Shown piece after piece: positions 1-12,081 of a stretch of DNA of 51,214 nt. This stretch comes from Hymenoscyphus infarciens (lineage: Eukaryota; Ascomycota; Leotiomycetes; Helotiales; Helotiaceae), in contig LLCB01000371.1 of NCBI GenBank assembly GCA_001414345.1, positions 1-51,214 on the forward strand, given 5' to 3'. A program made the translations under genes and the position numbers. Positions within the stretch are counted from its first letter, which is position 1. Each line of letters starts with the position of its first letter. A model generated the notes under the pieces. That model was not told the origin of the DNA and searched no databases. It was given only the letters and a program-made list of their open reading frames with translations.

Positions 1-30
<30 letters not shown>
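1..30. repeat. Poly-G tract at window edge
   Basis: Thirty consecutive G open the window. A homopolymer exactly at the edge may be a sequencing or assembly artefact, a contig end, or a real G-tract. Confidence 0.9.
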
Positions 31-31
<1 letters not shown>

Positions 32-75
32 AGGGCAGTGAGAGGGCGAGAGGTGAGAGGACGAAGATGATGGAA

Positions 76-107
76 GCTAAAGCTAAGGCTAAGGCTAAGG
101 CTAAGGA
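76..107. repeat. Hexanucleotide repeat (GCTAAG)n
   Basis: About five units of GCTAAG/GCTAAA in tandem. It reads as alternating Ala-Lys in one frame, but no gene is supported there. Confidence 0.85.
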
Positions 108-700
108 AGAGGCCGAGGGAGACAGGCGATGCCGGGCGAAATGGGAGTCAGCAGGTCGAGGAACGAGGGACGAGGGACGAGACGAGCCGCCAACCCGAAG
201 CTGTGGGTGGGAGAAGAACACTTGGACGTTCAGGGCAATGTGGATTATTTTCCTTTCCGTCTCGAGTTCGGTTCGAGGCTACGAGTAACGTCAACGAGGA
301 GGTCGCTGTCGGAGCAAAAGGCAAAACAAAAACCAAAAAAAAAGGCAAAATTGCAATTAAATTTGGGAGCAAGGGAGCAGCGAGGTAGAGGCGGAGGAAT
401 GTCTTTGATGGGAACACCCTCGTCTTATAGGTGCCGCAGACTTTGACGAACTGGTTCACGTATGGATGGAGACTTTGCCTAGGATGGAGTGTTCCCGTCC
501 GTATGGATAATATGAATAAAATGGGCTTACGGCTCCGGCCCCGACGAATTGGGTTCAGAGAGATATGATAATATTGCCCACGACCAGGTAAGACATCTGA
601 TCCCATCCCGTCAAGCGTCAAGTAAACATTGAACTATCGAGAGAAGGGAAGGGAAACTCTATCGTCGCAACGACTTCCTCGCTCCGACCACACAGTCTCA

Positions 701-780
701 CCTGTCCAAGGATAGTCAAGGATAGTCAAGGATAGTCAAGGATAGTCAAGGATGGCCAAGGAAGGACAGTCAAGGATAGT
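701..780. repeat. 10-bp tandem repeat, unit GATAGTCAAG
   Basis: Four exact units at 711, 721, 731 and 741, followed by degenerate ones (GATGGCCAAG and further partial copies) to about 780. Confidence 0.9.
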
Positions 781-3700
781 GGCAAAGCAATTAATTTACC
801 TACACAAACGAGGACTGATGCTCCGTATCGAGTCTCCTGTCTCGACATTGATAATTCACATCTGCCGGCACACAGGACAAACAACCACGAGGCGTACAAG
901 AAGGTTGATGCATCGGATCTGAAGCCTCTCCGTCTCCACACATCTGCTCGCAGCAAGAACCTGAACACCACCTGCACCACACACACCACCAACCAATAAA
1001 TACCACCCAGCACTACGACAAACGACAACCTTCAGCAGCACCCTCCCCCTCCCTCTCCCTCCCCCCTCCACTCATCGTCACCACCACCCCGTCATGCCAT
1101 GTTTCGCCCATTCTTCCGTCGAACATCATCCACGCACCGGCACGCACCGCGAGCAAAATGTCGCAGAGCACGGCCACAAGAGATGTGATGGCTCGTCTCT
1201 AGCCTCCCTGCCATGCTTCATCTTCCTGGCTGGCTGGCTGCTGGCTCGCCCATCCAGATTCCAAACACAAACCAAACAGACGAAACAGACGATGATCTGG
1301 GGTGATGATGGGGCTCTAAGAATCTGAATCTCCGACGGCCGCTCCGTCACAAATATCCCGTTGTTGAATGAAACCAATCCCTCGCATGCTCCCAGGGGTC
1401 CTTCCAGACCTTCTCTCGTCCTGGATAAACAATTCATCATTTTGTTCAAGGGTGGTGTTTGTTTCGCCCCGAGAGTCGAGATGAACTCAAAAGATCATCG
1501 CTACTTCGCATGTCATGCCAGAGCCTTGCGAGTCTTTACATCATGCAGCTGCGCTTGGTAAGGTTATCAATTCCTTTGAAAAGTTTGCATCTGGCCTTGA
1601 TGCCGCCTTGATCAGAAGCAGATAGCTTGCTAATACCTCTGATGTCCGTAAGGCTTACTTACTCCTTACTCGCTGCTGCACTTTATATTACGCCGTCTCA
1701 CGACATCAATACCCTCACTCAAACTCTATTAGTTCCCCCCCCCCCTCGGCTATGGGTGCATTGGGTGGGTGGATTCACATTCCTTCCTTAGCACCACCCC
1801 TCCGAACAACCAGGTTCCCAAATAAGGCACAACGCAAACGAGGCATGCACTCAGTCACACAACAGCGGGAGGAACGGAAATCCCGCTATTGCTCCTCTTT
1901 CCTCTGTCTTGAAGGTCAATTCGAGAAACACAGGGCTTGCATCCAAGTGACGTCTGTCCTACGCGGTGCGAAACACCACGCCAGCAAACGACCTCATGTC
2001 CAGCCTTACCTTAGGCGGATTGGCGGGAGGAAGAGTTGTCGATTCTCCTCATTTCCGTTCAGGGTCTCACCAAACATGCCATCTTCAAGTGAGGGGGCAT
2101 GTTTTGGTTTCGCTGGCTAATTTCCAACGTGGATGCCACTACGGCCCGGTTCTGAAGGCACGACCCGAGGTGATCACCCTTCACCCTGGTTGATGGGATT
2201 GATGGTGATACGACAACGTCGAAAAATAGCCGCACTTGGCGAGGAAAAAGAAAAGCACATTGGGGGCGGCGTAAATGATATCCACTCTCTCTTTTTTATT
2301 GCGCGCTCCCGTCGCTCCCAACTTGCATTGGTGGCTTTTCCCGACAAAAGCTTTGTGTTCCAGTCAGGCGTGACGTGGAAGCTTCCGCGCCTTTTGATGG
2401 CTGCTAATTACAGGGGCAACTGAGAAAAGAAAACCTGGAACCTTGGATTGTCTTCTTTCGTCCTGAATCACATATGCAGAAAGTTTATATATCGATAAAG
2501 ATGGTCAATTGAAGCGAGCTGCAGGTATTGCAGGATTAGCGAACTTGGTCGGCTCGGAAGAGACGGCATGCATCAACCAAGAAAGTTCTCTGGTGACAGT
2601 TGACCGTTGGTTGACAACAACAGTTCCTTGTCTAGGCTCGCATCTGACTGGGGTGCGCCGGGTACGTTTGGACGATGACGATTCTCAAGAAGCCGTTGAG
2701 AAGCATCGCATCGTCTAATAGATGGGTAACGTCAATTGCACTTGCCATCTCAATTGCCTGTGAGTCTTTCGGGTACGACTTCATTCTCCGGTCCTTATAC
2801 TAGGTCCTCGGTTCGTTGATTTCTGGCAAGACCTACGGCTTTTAAGTGTCACTCTCGTTACAAAGGCGACTTGCAGAATCAACTTCATCATATCCTTCGT
2901 CCGGTTGATTCGGCTTGTGTTTGCAGCTTCCGAGCGAGAACTCGCATGTCTCGAACACAACGATTGGCAGCGATATTACAGTATGAGCGATTTGTCGTTG
3001 GTGTGGGTGAGGGTGTAACGCAATTCTTCTTGCAACCACCCTCGAAAATGTGGCACATGATGGCCTGTCTTCTCCCAATCTCGACTAGCACAGCGAACCA
3101 CAGCGTATCTTTTCCCAACATCCTCATCACATTCCACTCAAATTCTGTCTTGAAAGCGACAACACATCTTGCATTCTCTTTGCCATTTCGCCTCCGTTCC
3201 ACCCTGTCGAGTGTTACCAGGAGGCTGTATGAATATTGGTGGTGCCAAGTTGCAAGCTGCAAAACTCACCGCTATGGCTCATTTACCCGATTCAGACATC
3301 ACTTGACCTTCTGCTCATGCGGGCTTCCGCAACAAGGACACACTGCGCCAGAGCGGCGCGGGACGAAGGCGAGATTCATGCAGCTGTGATGCACGCTCGG
3401 GCTTGAATGTTTCCTCTTGAACCCTTGCTCGACATTGCAGCCATCAGAATGCCACACCATGACTAGCGTGGTTCTAGCGCTTCCCACCATCCATCCCACT
3501 GGACATCAGAGTCCATGGTAGCAAGGCTATCCCCACTGTACCCATGCGAATCATTCAGCTCGGTCCAGTTTCAACGGAAGGGAAAGGGGCACTCTTATTG
3601 GACAATCGTGGCTGCATACCGCTTGGCCAGGATAAATCCAGGCTGGATCTCTGGGATGATGCAGGAGCGGTAAACGTCCTGCAGCGGGCCGAGCAGCAAA

Positions 3701-4925
3701 ATGGGAATTTTGGGGCGGTCATTCGCTCAGGCTCGGCTGCGTGGTGTTTTTGCTCCGCGAATCCGATCCACTATGAGGGCAGGAGTTGGGATTTCCGGGT
3801 ACTTACTAGTAAGTACGGACGGAGTAAGGGGGACAACGATGTCAGGTAGGGGAAAAGGGGCTTGTTGATGTGAGCAAGAATACGGACGTACTTCTTCGTG
3901 TGTAGCTGAGGATTGGGAATTCAGGCGAGGCACAACACAACAGCAGCAGCCTGGAAGCAGTGTTGATGTTCAACCGTCCACTGCACGCGCACCGCACCGG
4001 ACCGCCAAATGTGTAACTGATGCACCCACCACCACCTTTCCAGGTTTCTCCTCATCGAATACCACCGATGCTGCCGTCAGCCATGATCCGTCACTCGCTC
4101 CGGCTTAAAGGCCATACGACGTGACACGCAGCATTCTTTAACAGGGAGCAGTCCACGCACCCAATCTGCATCAAGGTGGTGGTTTTATGGTTATTGGCTG
4201 ATATTGAGAACACCACAGGCTAACCTTCCATGCCCATTCGGTCACCGTGTGTTGGTATGCCCCCCCTCCTTCTGTCATTCCCTCGCTTCCTGCCTTGCAC
4301 CTTCGCTATCCGCGTCAATGCGGCCTCCAACAGACGGTGAGACTCTACGCAACAAAACGTCCGATATCCCGAGAAGCGCGGGGCGGGGTCCTCCGATGGG
4401 CCTCCTTCACCGCTTGCTACAACATATGAGTTGCAAAAGAATCGTTGCAATGGGCAATTCATTTCAATCAGCGCCGGGCGAAGGATTTGGAGAACCGGGC
4501 ATTTAAAAAGCTGCATCGTCATGCTGACACACGAAACCCTAATATATCCGTGGAGAAAAGGAGGATCACTAAACGACAAAACGTTTATCGGCGATCTAAA
4601 TTTGTGGTGGTGGTGGGGTAATTAAAAAGAGGGTGTGCAGACCAGTACGATCCCGCCATCATCCAAGCACACGGTTGTTGTTCTAGGCCGCCCAAGGCCT
4701 CATTTGTATCATCTTCGAGGTCCTGGAAGGATTCAGTAGATATCATAGGCTGATATTGAAGAGGTGTGGTTGAGATTGTGTTGTATCACGCACTGTACCA
4801 CAGAGGACCACATCTAAGTACATGACGGCCCGCTGCCGATCCCTGAGTTGGGCTGGTTGTGTTGGCTGAAAGAGACACAGGAACCTCGTTCAAATATATT
4901 ATCCATCTTTCGAATGCGCGCCCAA

Positions 4926-5075
4926 GAAAGTGGCAGTAAATACCCCAAGTTCGTACCTGCCTTTGCTCCAAACTTTTAGGGCAATTCAAGTAAATTATCC
5001 CAGGATTAAAACATTCCAGGAATGTCAACCTAGGTGTGCTGAAGAGTTAGGATATTTATTTACTGCCGCTTTTAA
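4926..5075. mobile_element. MITE-like short inverted-repeat element, copy 1
   Basis: About 150 bp bounded by inverted arms: AAAGTGGCAGTAAAT (4927-4941) and ATTTACTGCCGCTTTTA (5058-5074). The interior has no ORF. A second copy in the opposite orientation lies at 29720-29906. Next to the arm both share TTCGTACCT, then AGGG-AA, a CCCAGG block and a TTAAAACA block in the same order. Terminal inverted repeats, no coding capacity and a second copy fit a miniature inverted-repeat transposable element. I could not define a convincing target-site duplication. Confidence 0.55.
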
Positions 5076-7673
5076 GTTCCACCGCGAGCCAACCCAAGTT
5101 TGAATCTGAGGTGGCTTGCTTTTCTACTACACAAAACATATTGCAGTAAGTTTATTTGTTGAGATTGTTTCAGAATGTTCTGAATCTCGAGTCTCGTCAA
5201 CCTCGAGGCACGTCAACCTCGAGGCACTTAATTTACAGGATCATCCTCTATTAGATCCGGAAGTTGGTGCCGGATAGGCGACGGAAGCGCTGACGAACCA
5301 TCACTCATCAAAAGACCTTTTTAGTTACCCGTTCCAGTCGACACTACATATATTGTGGACACTTTACTCGCGTCAACAAATCTCCTCCTTCTTTGGAAGT
5401 AGATGCAGAACCTAGCCGCACCTACGGAAGTCTCTCGTATACCTCATGGTGGTCCACACTTCACCAACATATAAAGAACCCTCCTCGACATCTGCAGTCA
5501 GAATCATGATGTCGCATGCATACTGCAGAAAAACCAACCACCATTCACCTAAACGAGTCAAAATAACGAGGCAAGTATGAATGCGGCGAGACGCATAGAA
5601 ACTTGCCAAAACCACAGCACTTTATATCCCTGGATTCTTCCTGCTGCTGCTGCTCGTCAATGGTGCTTGCTGGTGCTTGCGCCTTCCATACCGGGTCTGG
5701 CACAGACTTCTAGCAGATGCAACACTGCATGCATACTTGGGAGTTGAAATGGTCATATGACGTTTCCTTTCCCCTATTTTGGATTGTTTCATTCGTTGTT
5801 AGCCTCATTTTCTTTTCATTCTGGTTTTCGCCTGATGCGTCGTCTTGGATTGAGCGCCTCGTTGATGAGTTTTTTGCTCGAGGGGACACGAAAGTTTCAG
5901 GGAGAGAAATCTACGGAAATGTGTTTTGTTGCGCGCTTTGGAGCCTCGGAAGTGTCCGGCGGTTGAATTGTGTGAGATATGCGATGCTCAGGCTAGGTTG
6001 GAAGATCTAGACTGGATTGTTCCCCGTCTCCGGGTATGAGGGGTAGATGGAAGCAAAAATGATGGATCAGATTTCCTGGATCAGTTTCTAAACTTCGCTG
6101 CTATCAATTTTTTCCCTCTTTAGCGCAGATGCGCTGTAACCACCTTCCTTCATTCCAGCTGTTCCTTTCCTTTTTTTAGGGGAATATGGGGTAACTAGGT
6201 GTTTGTGATTGTGATGGAGAGGTGCGGATGCGGGGTTCTGAAGGGAAACTAACGACGACTACCACCACTTAATCCCTCCCCCCAGGTCTTATCCGGGAAA
6301 ATACCTGTTGAACAGCGGAGAATAATTCGAGCTGTCGGATTCTTTGTAGTTTTCCTTGATTTTTATTTTACGCGACGTCTGCTGTCTTTCGTAGGAGGGA
6401 CCCAAAGTTGGGGATGGTGGTTTTTCTTGCGTGTCTTTTTTGGTGAGGGCGTGTAGAGAGGGGAGTTTTTTTCAGCTGGGGCGGTTTTTTTCCCGTCGGA
6501 CGACATACTTTTACCCTAGTTCTAGTCCTCGCTTTTTCTTATGTCGTTTCTTCTGCGCTGGGGATTTGATTTAGATCTCTTACTTGCCTTTCGTGACGAT
6601 GGGAGTTGAATACTCGAGCCTCCTCGATATTTTGCGAGTCACGCCGAGCGCAAAGGATTTTTTCTTCCTTTTTCTTTTCTTCAGATGCTGACGCGAGAGG
6701 TGGTGTGGTGGAGCCAAGCGGTGAGGTACAAAATTTAGTACTTAGTGACTAATTGTTATAGTAAGATATCCATGGTTGGAAAGGGTGAGATGTCGTGACC
6801 TTCTCGTGTAACTGTTTAGTGACCGAGACGAGGTGAGGGGTCTTGTCATGCTGATGTTTTTTTATGGGGTTGGGAGAGAGGCTTGTTTGGATTTGGGAGT
6901 TCGGTGTGTGAGGGGTAGAGGAGGGTTGCATGTGAAGTACGATGTTGGAGGTAAGTTGTACGTTGGAGGTTGGGGATGAGTTGTTACAGAGTTAGTTTAT
7001 GTTGGTGTTTTATTTGTTTGGTAGCGTGGGAGTTTTAGATTTATAACTACATTGCATACTTGCACCTCTCTCGGACAGATTGGTGATTGTCCTACATCGG
7101 ATAGACTTCATCTATGATTAATTTAAGCGCGTATAACATATTAAAAGTAAGATAGTTGGAATTTTCTCTAGATACACCGTACAGTGCACTTGCTTTTTAT
7201 AATTAATAGTTAAAATGTTTTGGAACGATTGTATGTATTCTCCGTAAGCGGTTACGAGAAGTTAAAACATAAATCTTAGATTATCTGAAATGACCTTGGA
7301 GAACGAATTACTATATACTAAACTATCTAAAGCAATAGAATGGGATTCAGACCAGAACTAGATAAATCCCATCTCAAGGAATGAACCGTATTCAACTCAA
7401 AATACCTCATCCCAATTTACTTTAGTATAATTGAGGTTCATTATAGAACTTAGAAGCACGATTTTTGTTCATTCCTTCATTTACTACTACGAAGAAGAAG
7501 TAGAAGAAGTCATGAGACCCAAGTTCGTATATTCTTTTGGAGTGATTGATCTAGGTTAACTAAGTGAGTTAGTCAGTTACCACGTCACAGTTAGTTGTCT
7601 TTATAACTTCTAAGAAAGTACTTCGCGCGATCTTTTCTATATTACCTACCGGCTATTACTTTTGATCAAATAT

Positions 7674-7704
7674 GATACTTGATACTTGATACTTGATACT
7701 TGAT
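7674..7704. repeat. Heptanucleotide repeat (GATACTT)4
   Basis: Four exact GATACTT units plus a partial unit inside the AT-rich stretch. Confidence 0.9.
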
Positions 7705-8268
7705 AAATTAAACCCGTTTCTAGAATAAAAGCTCTATGTTTATGTGTTTTTTCTCTCTACTTCCTATTATTTTTCAATATCTTGTGTTTCAGTATTAACA
7801 CGAACTATCGCGAACAATTGGCGAGCGATGAACATGAGAACTCCATTTACGTAACTAAAGTAATGATAGGAAGGTAGCTAGCTGCTAGCTACTTGTTGGG
7901 ACAGCAAGAACCGAGAGTGAAGTCGCGGATCTTCAAAATGAAGTCTATGATTCTGTGAGATGTCTAGTATGATATAACTCTTTTATCTCGAGAGCTCTGG
8001 AAGGGACAAAATGGAGTTTAGGTAAGTTTACACTAACGCCGCGAAATTCTCGAGGCGCAAATGTTTCAACCTTCAAATTAAGAAGTCGTGTCTAAGTATC
8101 ACTGCCCGATGTCTCTGGGACATTTTGATTAGAGATGCCTTCTTCCTCAACGAGATTGATCTTCCTCTCTTTCGCACGGAAAAGTATTTCAAGCGACGAA
8201 CAACAGAAGGTGTGAAAGTCAAATCCCTCCCTAAAAAGCCAATATAAACAATTGCATTTAGAAACCTT

Positions 8269-8523
8269 CACCAGGGGGTGTCAGAACTCGTGGGCCACCC
8301 ACCAAAACCCCACCAAAACCAACCACTTTTGGCTTAGTTTCCACAACACCACGACTTGAAATAGGAGGTTTAAAGCAACAGTGTTTTTAAATACACTCTG
8401 GGCTTTCGGCTTACCCAGTTTATTTGTTCAATAACGCTATTTGTCAATAACGCTATTTGTAGCGTTCTCAGCATATAATTTGGTGGGAAGTCGCTGGCCC
8501 ACGAGTTCTGACACCCCCTGGTG
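8269..8523. mobile_element. MITE with perfect 29-bp terminal inverted repeats
   Basis: A 255-bp element whose first 29 bases (8269-8297, beginning CACCAGGGGGTG) are the exact reverse complement of its last 29 (8495-8523). Both ends are flanked by CTT (8266-8268 and 8524-8526), consistent with a 3-bp target-site duplication. The inverted similarity continues weakly inward (CCCACCAAAACC versus TTGGTGGG). The interior is non-coding and holds an exact 16-bp tandem duplication (8428-8443 and 8444-8459). CAC termini with a 3-bp duplication resemble non-autonomous CACTA-type elements; that class assignment is inference. It lies about 130 bp beyond the stop codon of the F-box gene. Confidence 0.8.
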
Positions 8524-8651
8524 CTTGACATACAAGGTCCATCTCCCAGATGATCCCGCAAACTCCACCCCTTCCCCTCTATCCACCCTTCATTTGGAAG
8601 CCAAACGAAACCCTACAAACCCAATCCGCCAAGCTAACAAAAAAAGAAAGT

Positions 8652-10991
8652 TCAAGACCCAAGGCCGGCAAATAATATCCCCATTCCACCATGAATCGAT
8701 ATCACCATGGCCTCCTGTCTTGCTTCACCCAAGTCAGCCTCACCATCACCATTCACTGCCTCTACACTATCACTTGTATCCTCTCCCGCATCCTCGTTCT
8801 CTTCCTCAACTACTTCTTCATCGCCTCCTCCGGCTCCTTCATCGCCCTCAAAATCCGGATCATTATCCTCATCAGAATCATCTCCCCACCCATCAATCCA
8901 TTCATCCACCTTCGCTTCATCAATTTCATCGTTTATTTTCCAGAATGCGGTGGGGCCTGCGGGACCTTGCTGGTTGTCCATATCTCTGGTTTGGTACGTC
9001 AGTTATCAAATTGGGTATGGGGGTTGGGTTAGATAGAGGGAACATACTTATCAAACCAATGGCCCAAAACCCCTCTCGCTGATCGCAAACCACCAACTTG
9101 AATACCCTCGCTCTTCCACCTTTCCTCCCTATTAGTGAATTCCCACATCAGTAAAGCCACAAGACCAAAATTTCTCAAAACCCAAAACCCAAAATCGTCT
9201 CCTTCAGAAAAAAAATCAGAGAAAGGGAGAACATACCCATTATAAACACTAACAGTCGTCCACCTAACCTCCCCCTCCTCCGTCATCCTCACCCATCCCC
9301 TAATATTAGAATTCGCATTCGGATCATGGGGCGTATGCAAACTCCTGGCAGTCCCCGTGAAACTCACAATAGGCATCTTCTGATTCGGATCCGGGTCGGG
9401 TTTTATACTCGTAACTTCCAGCTCCATCATGATAAGACGGATGGCTTCGATGGTGGAAATTGGAGGACGGGGTTGGTCGGCTGGAGGATCGTCTAATTCG
9501 TAATTGTAGTATGAGAGCTCGTGGTAATCTAGGAATGTGACAATCTAGCGAGCGATCGCGAAATCAGCAAATCTTCCATAGCATAAGTAGGGAAATGGGA
9601 CATACACGCATCCAACTCCCCGAAATATTATAAGGATCCTCCTCCCTCAGTCCTCCCACCTCCTCCTTGTCGTTCCCCTTCCCGGCAACCAACCTCACAC
9701 TCCTAAAACTATCCCTCTGACACCCCAACCAAGGACTCACCCAAAGCGGCCGTAATGCCCGTCCAATAGAATTCTCAAAAGTCTCAAGATTCCTACTCAA
9801 AACAAGCATAACAGCCTCCATCTTCTCCCAATCCACCCCCGCCTTCCCATCCGGTAACATAGGTCCCCAAAGCGTATGATCAGTATAATTCCTCATATCA
9901 TACACGACACTCAACGCATACGGATATACATCGTGATACCGTGAAGAAGGGAGATGATGGAGAGGAACACCCGAGTAGACGTGGAGTTTTGCTGAGGCTT
10001 GGCGGACGGCGAACGAGCGTGTGTTTTGGGCTGGTTGGAATTTGAAGGATCGCGTGTAGGTCATTGATTGGCAGAGGAAGGTTTCGATATTTTGGAGGCC
10101 GAGGGGGGTGTCTTTGTTGAAGTTTCGGGTGAGGAATTCGATATTCAATGATCCGGGTTCTGAACTAGCATGTTCAATAAGTGATATGGCCTTTCGAGTT
10201 GAGAGGAGAATTTTATCCTCGAGCTGGATTTTGTCAGTCAAGATCTAGGTAGAGGTGCACCACGAAGTAGAGTTCATATGCTTCTACATTGTACGACAAA
10301 TAATTGAGGAACAGAGAATTCAGTGGCCCAATTCTCCTAAATTCCTACACCTGGGACGGGGAAGATGCTCACAGAAAGATCTATTTCTGAGGGATATTCT
10401 TTGTAAAGTGCTCTCAGAGCAACGAGATCTCGGTGTTGTTTTTGCCAATTCCAATCGGGTTTCTTGAATTGGGCTTGCGGTTCGTCCTGGAATAAGTTAG
10501 TTAGTAAAATAAAAGATTAACTAGAAATAGCGAAAGAGCACAAAAGTTCCAGTAGGAAAAAATGTATCAAAAGAAAGCCGAGAATATGAAGCCCTCCAGC
10601 ACAGATATCCAGACTTTACACTCTTCTCAGTCCTCCTGAGACTCAATCCCAGTCCCAACCCTCTCTCACCATCTCACCATCTCACCCTTTCACCCTCTCA
10701 CCCTCTCACCCTCTCAACCCTTTCCCTCCCCAACCCCTCGTCCCCCCAGCATAAAAAAGTAGAAAAAACAAGAAAGAAACAAAGCAAACATACCACATAT
10801 CCCCCCAATACTCCCCAGAAAATCCCACCATTCCCACCCCCACTCCCACTAACAAAAGCCTTCAGATCGCGACACGTAAGCTGCAAAGCATCCAGGTCCT
10901 CCGGTCCAACATTCGTAAGAATATTGAACAGCAGTTCTTGCGGAATAGTAAGGAGAGTTGATTTCTCTCTCGCCGAAGAGGAAGTCGACAT
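8652..10991 (-). CDS. F-box domain protein
   Basis: Six predicted exons (10991-10794, 10486-10373, 10244-9606, 9544-9237, 9128-9048, 8985-8652) give 557 residues. The N-terminus (residues about 12-48) is an F-box: LTIPQELLFNILTNVGPEDL followed by ALQLTCRDLK. Such proteins normally bind Skp1 and bring substrates to SCF ubiquitin ligases; the substrate here is unknown. The middle (about 70-440) is an uncharacterised domain rich in Trp/Tyr. The C-terminus is strongly acidic (runs of D/E, about residues 455-510). Each junction preserves frame: R|IVTF across 9605/9545, and K completed across 9047/8986. Intron 1 is about 307 nt and holds a CTCACC-rich microsatellite (10663-10722). The ATG is the first in-frame one. 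Stop TGA is at 8652-8654. Confidence 0.85.
10663..10722. repeat. CTCACC-rich microsatellite in F-box intron 1
   Basis: Tandem CTCTCACC/CTCACCAT/CACCCTCT-type units, within the first intron of the F-box gene. Confidence 0.8.
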
Positions 10992-12081
10992 GGCAGATGC
11001 CCTTTCGTCGACAGTTACTAGCTGAAGAATAGTCGTGATATCACTTTATCCGTAGGGTTCCAGGTTGGTTACATGTGAGAACCCCCCCTTCCCATCGTCA
11101 ACAGCGGGATATCTGTCGGGGTAAGATCTGATTTCTCTAATACTGAGATTCCGAAGTGTGACAGGACGTTGATGTGTGCGAGAGCTATTGAGCTGAGGTT
11201 CCCCCGTTCCCCCGCGTTTCATCATTGAACCTCTCGGATTTAACTTATCTCCGCGATCCCACTTAAACTCTACCTATCCAAAACCTCTCTTTAATTAGGA
11301 AGCTATGCTTTACAGAAGACTCCAATCGTTCTTTCCTAAAACTAGAGCAATCGCTTAAATGCTACTACCAGTACATCGTACTAATTGTGTGTAACCATGG
11401 TGGTGTTTGTACGACCGGGGTTCAAGGGAGGGAGGGAGTACTAGAGAGGTATTAATTAGTATTTGATTTCCATTTGACCTCGGAAGAAAATACAGGGCTA
11501 CGCCATTCTCCCAGGCTATAAGATAAAATTGAAGAGAGAGAAAAACCAACAAACCCCTTTTGACAACCTTCACGCTCTCTTCTTCTTACAGCCAGCTCTG
11601 ACAGGATATCCTCAATGTGCAACAAAGCCTTCGTACGGAATAGTATGTGGACCACTTACTTAAAAAGAACACTAGACTCCAAGGCAAAATATCACGAAAT
11701 CATACGTTCACGCACATTCAAAGAGAATTTCTTTTTGTTGATGACAATCTCATCAATTGCCCCTCCTCTCACAAATAATACCTTTCGTGATACCGTAAAC
11801 TCCAGTAAATATGTCCATCCATAAACAAGTTAATGGAGATGATAATGACCTTTCCCAATCCTTTTCATCTCCCTCGTTCCTTACCTACCCCACACCCAAC
11901 CACCACCCTAATCCCAATAAACGTCACCACACAGGCTTGCACTTCTTAACAAATGGCCACTCAGGCCCCCCTAAAAGATCTTCTCTAAGCAAAAGAATCA
12001 GTCGATGGCTTCCGAAAATACGAGTAAACGGTGATTTCTTACGAACTCTCCATGCTCGATAGGGGAACTTCAATTGCCGAC
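10992..12081. other. Intergenic: F-box promoter side and 3' flank of RRM gene
   Basis: About 1.1 kb between the F-box start and the RRM stop, both genes on the minus strand. It should hold the F-box promoter and leader and the RRM 3' UTR. A plus-strand frame at 11811-12062 is not convincing. No recognisable repeat or element seen. Confidence 0.5.

Larger units (their letters stand above)
1..8268. other. Gene-free region, 8.3 kb
   Basis: I could not support any protein-coding gene here on either strand. The open frames are short (none above 172 codons), overlap on opposite strands and resemble no family I know. The first 6.7 kb has mixed composition with C/T-rich tracts typical of fungal promoters and leaders (for example 1030-1080, followed by an ATG at 1094 that opens only 77 codons). 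From about 6.7 to 8.2 kb it turns AT-rich. It contains simple repeats and one short inverted-repeat element, annotated separately. It may be a long intergenic or regulatory region, or hold a noncoding transcript; the sequence does not decide. Confidence 0.6.

Noticed and set aside
148..621. 157-codon minus-strand ORF near the left edge
   Set aside because: Runs over simple repeats, no family resemblance, and competes with several plus-strand frames.
1752..2120. 122-codon ORF in the left region
   Set aside because: No recognisable protein character and no supporting exons.
2871..3389. 172-codon ORF in the left region
   Set aside because: Overlapped by an opposite-strand ORF, no domain features, unremarkable composition.
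11811..12062. 83-codon plus-strand ORF before the RRM stop
   Set aside because: Low-complexity His/Pro/Asn composition, no family resemblance, and it lies where the RRM 3' UTR should be.
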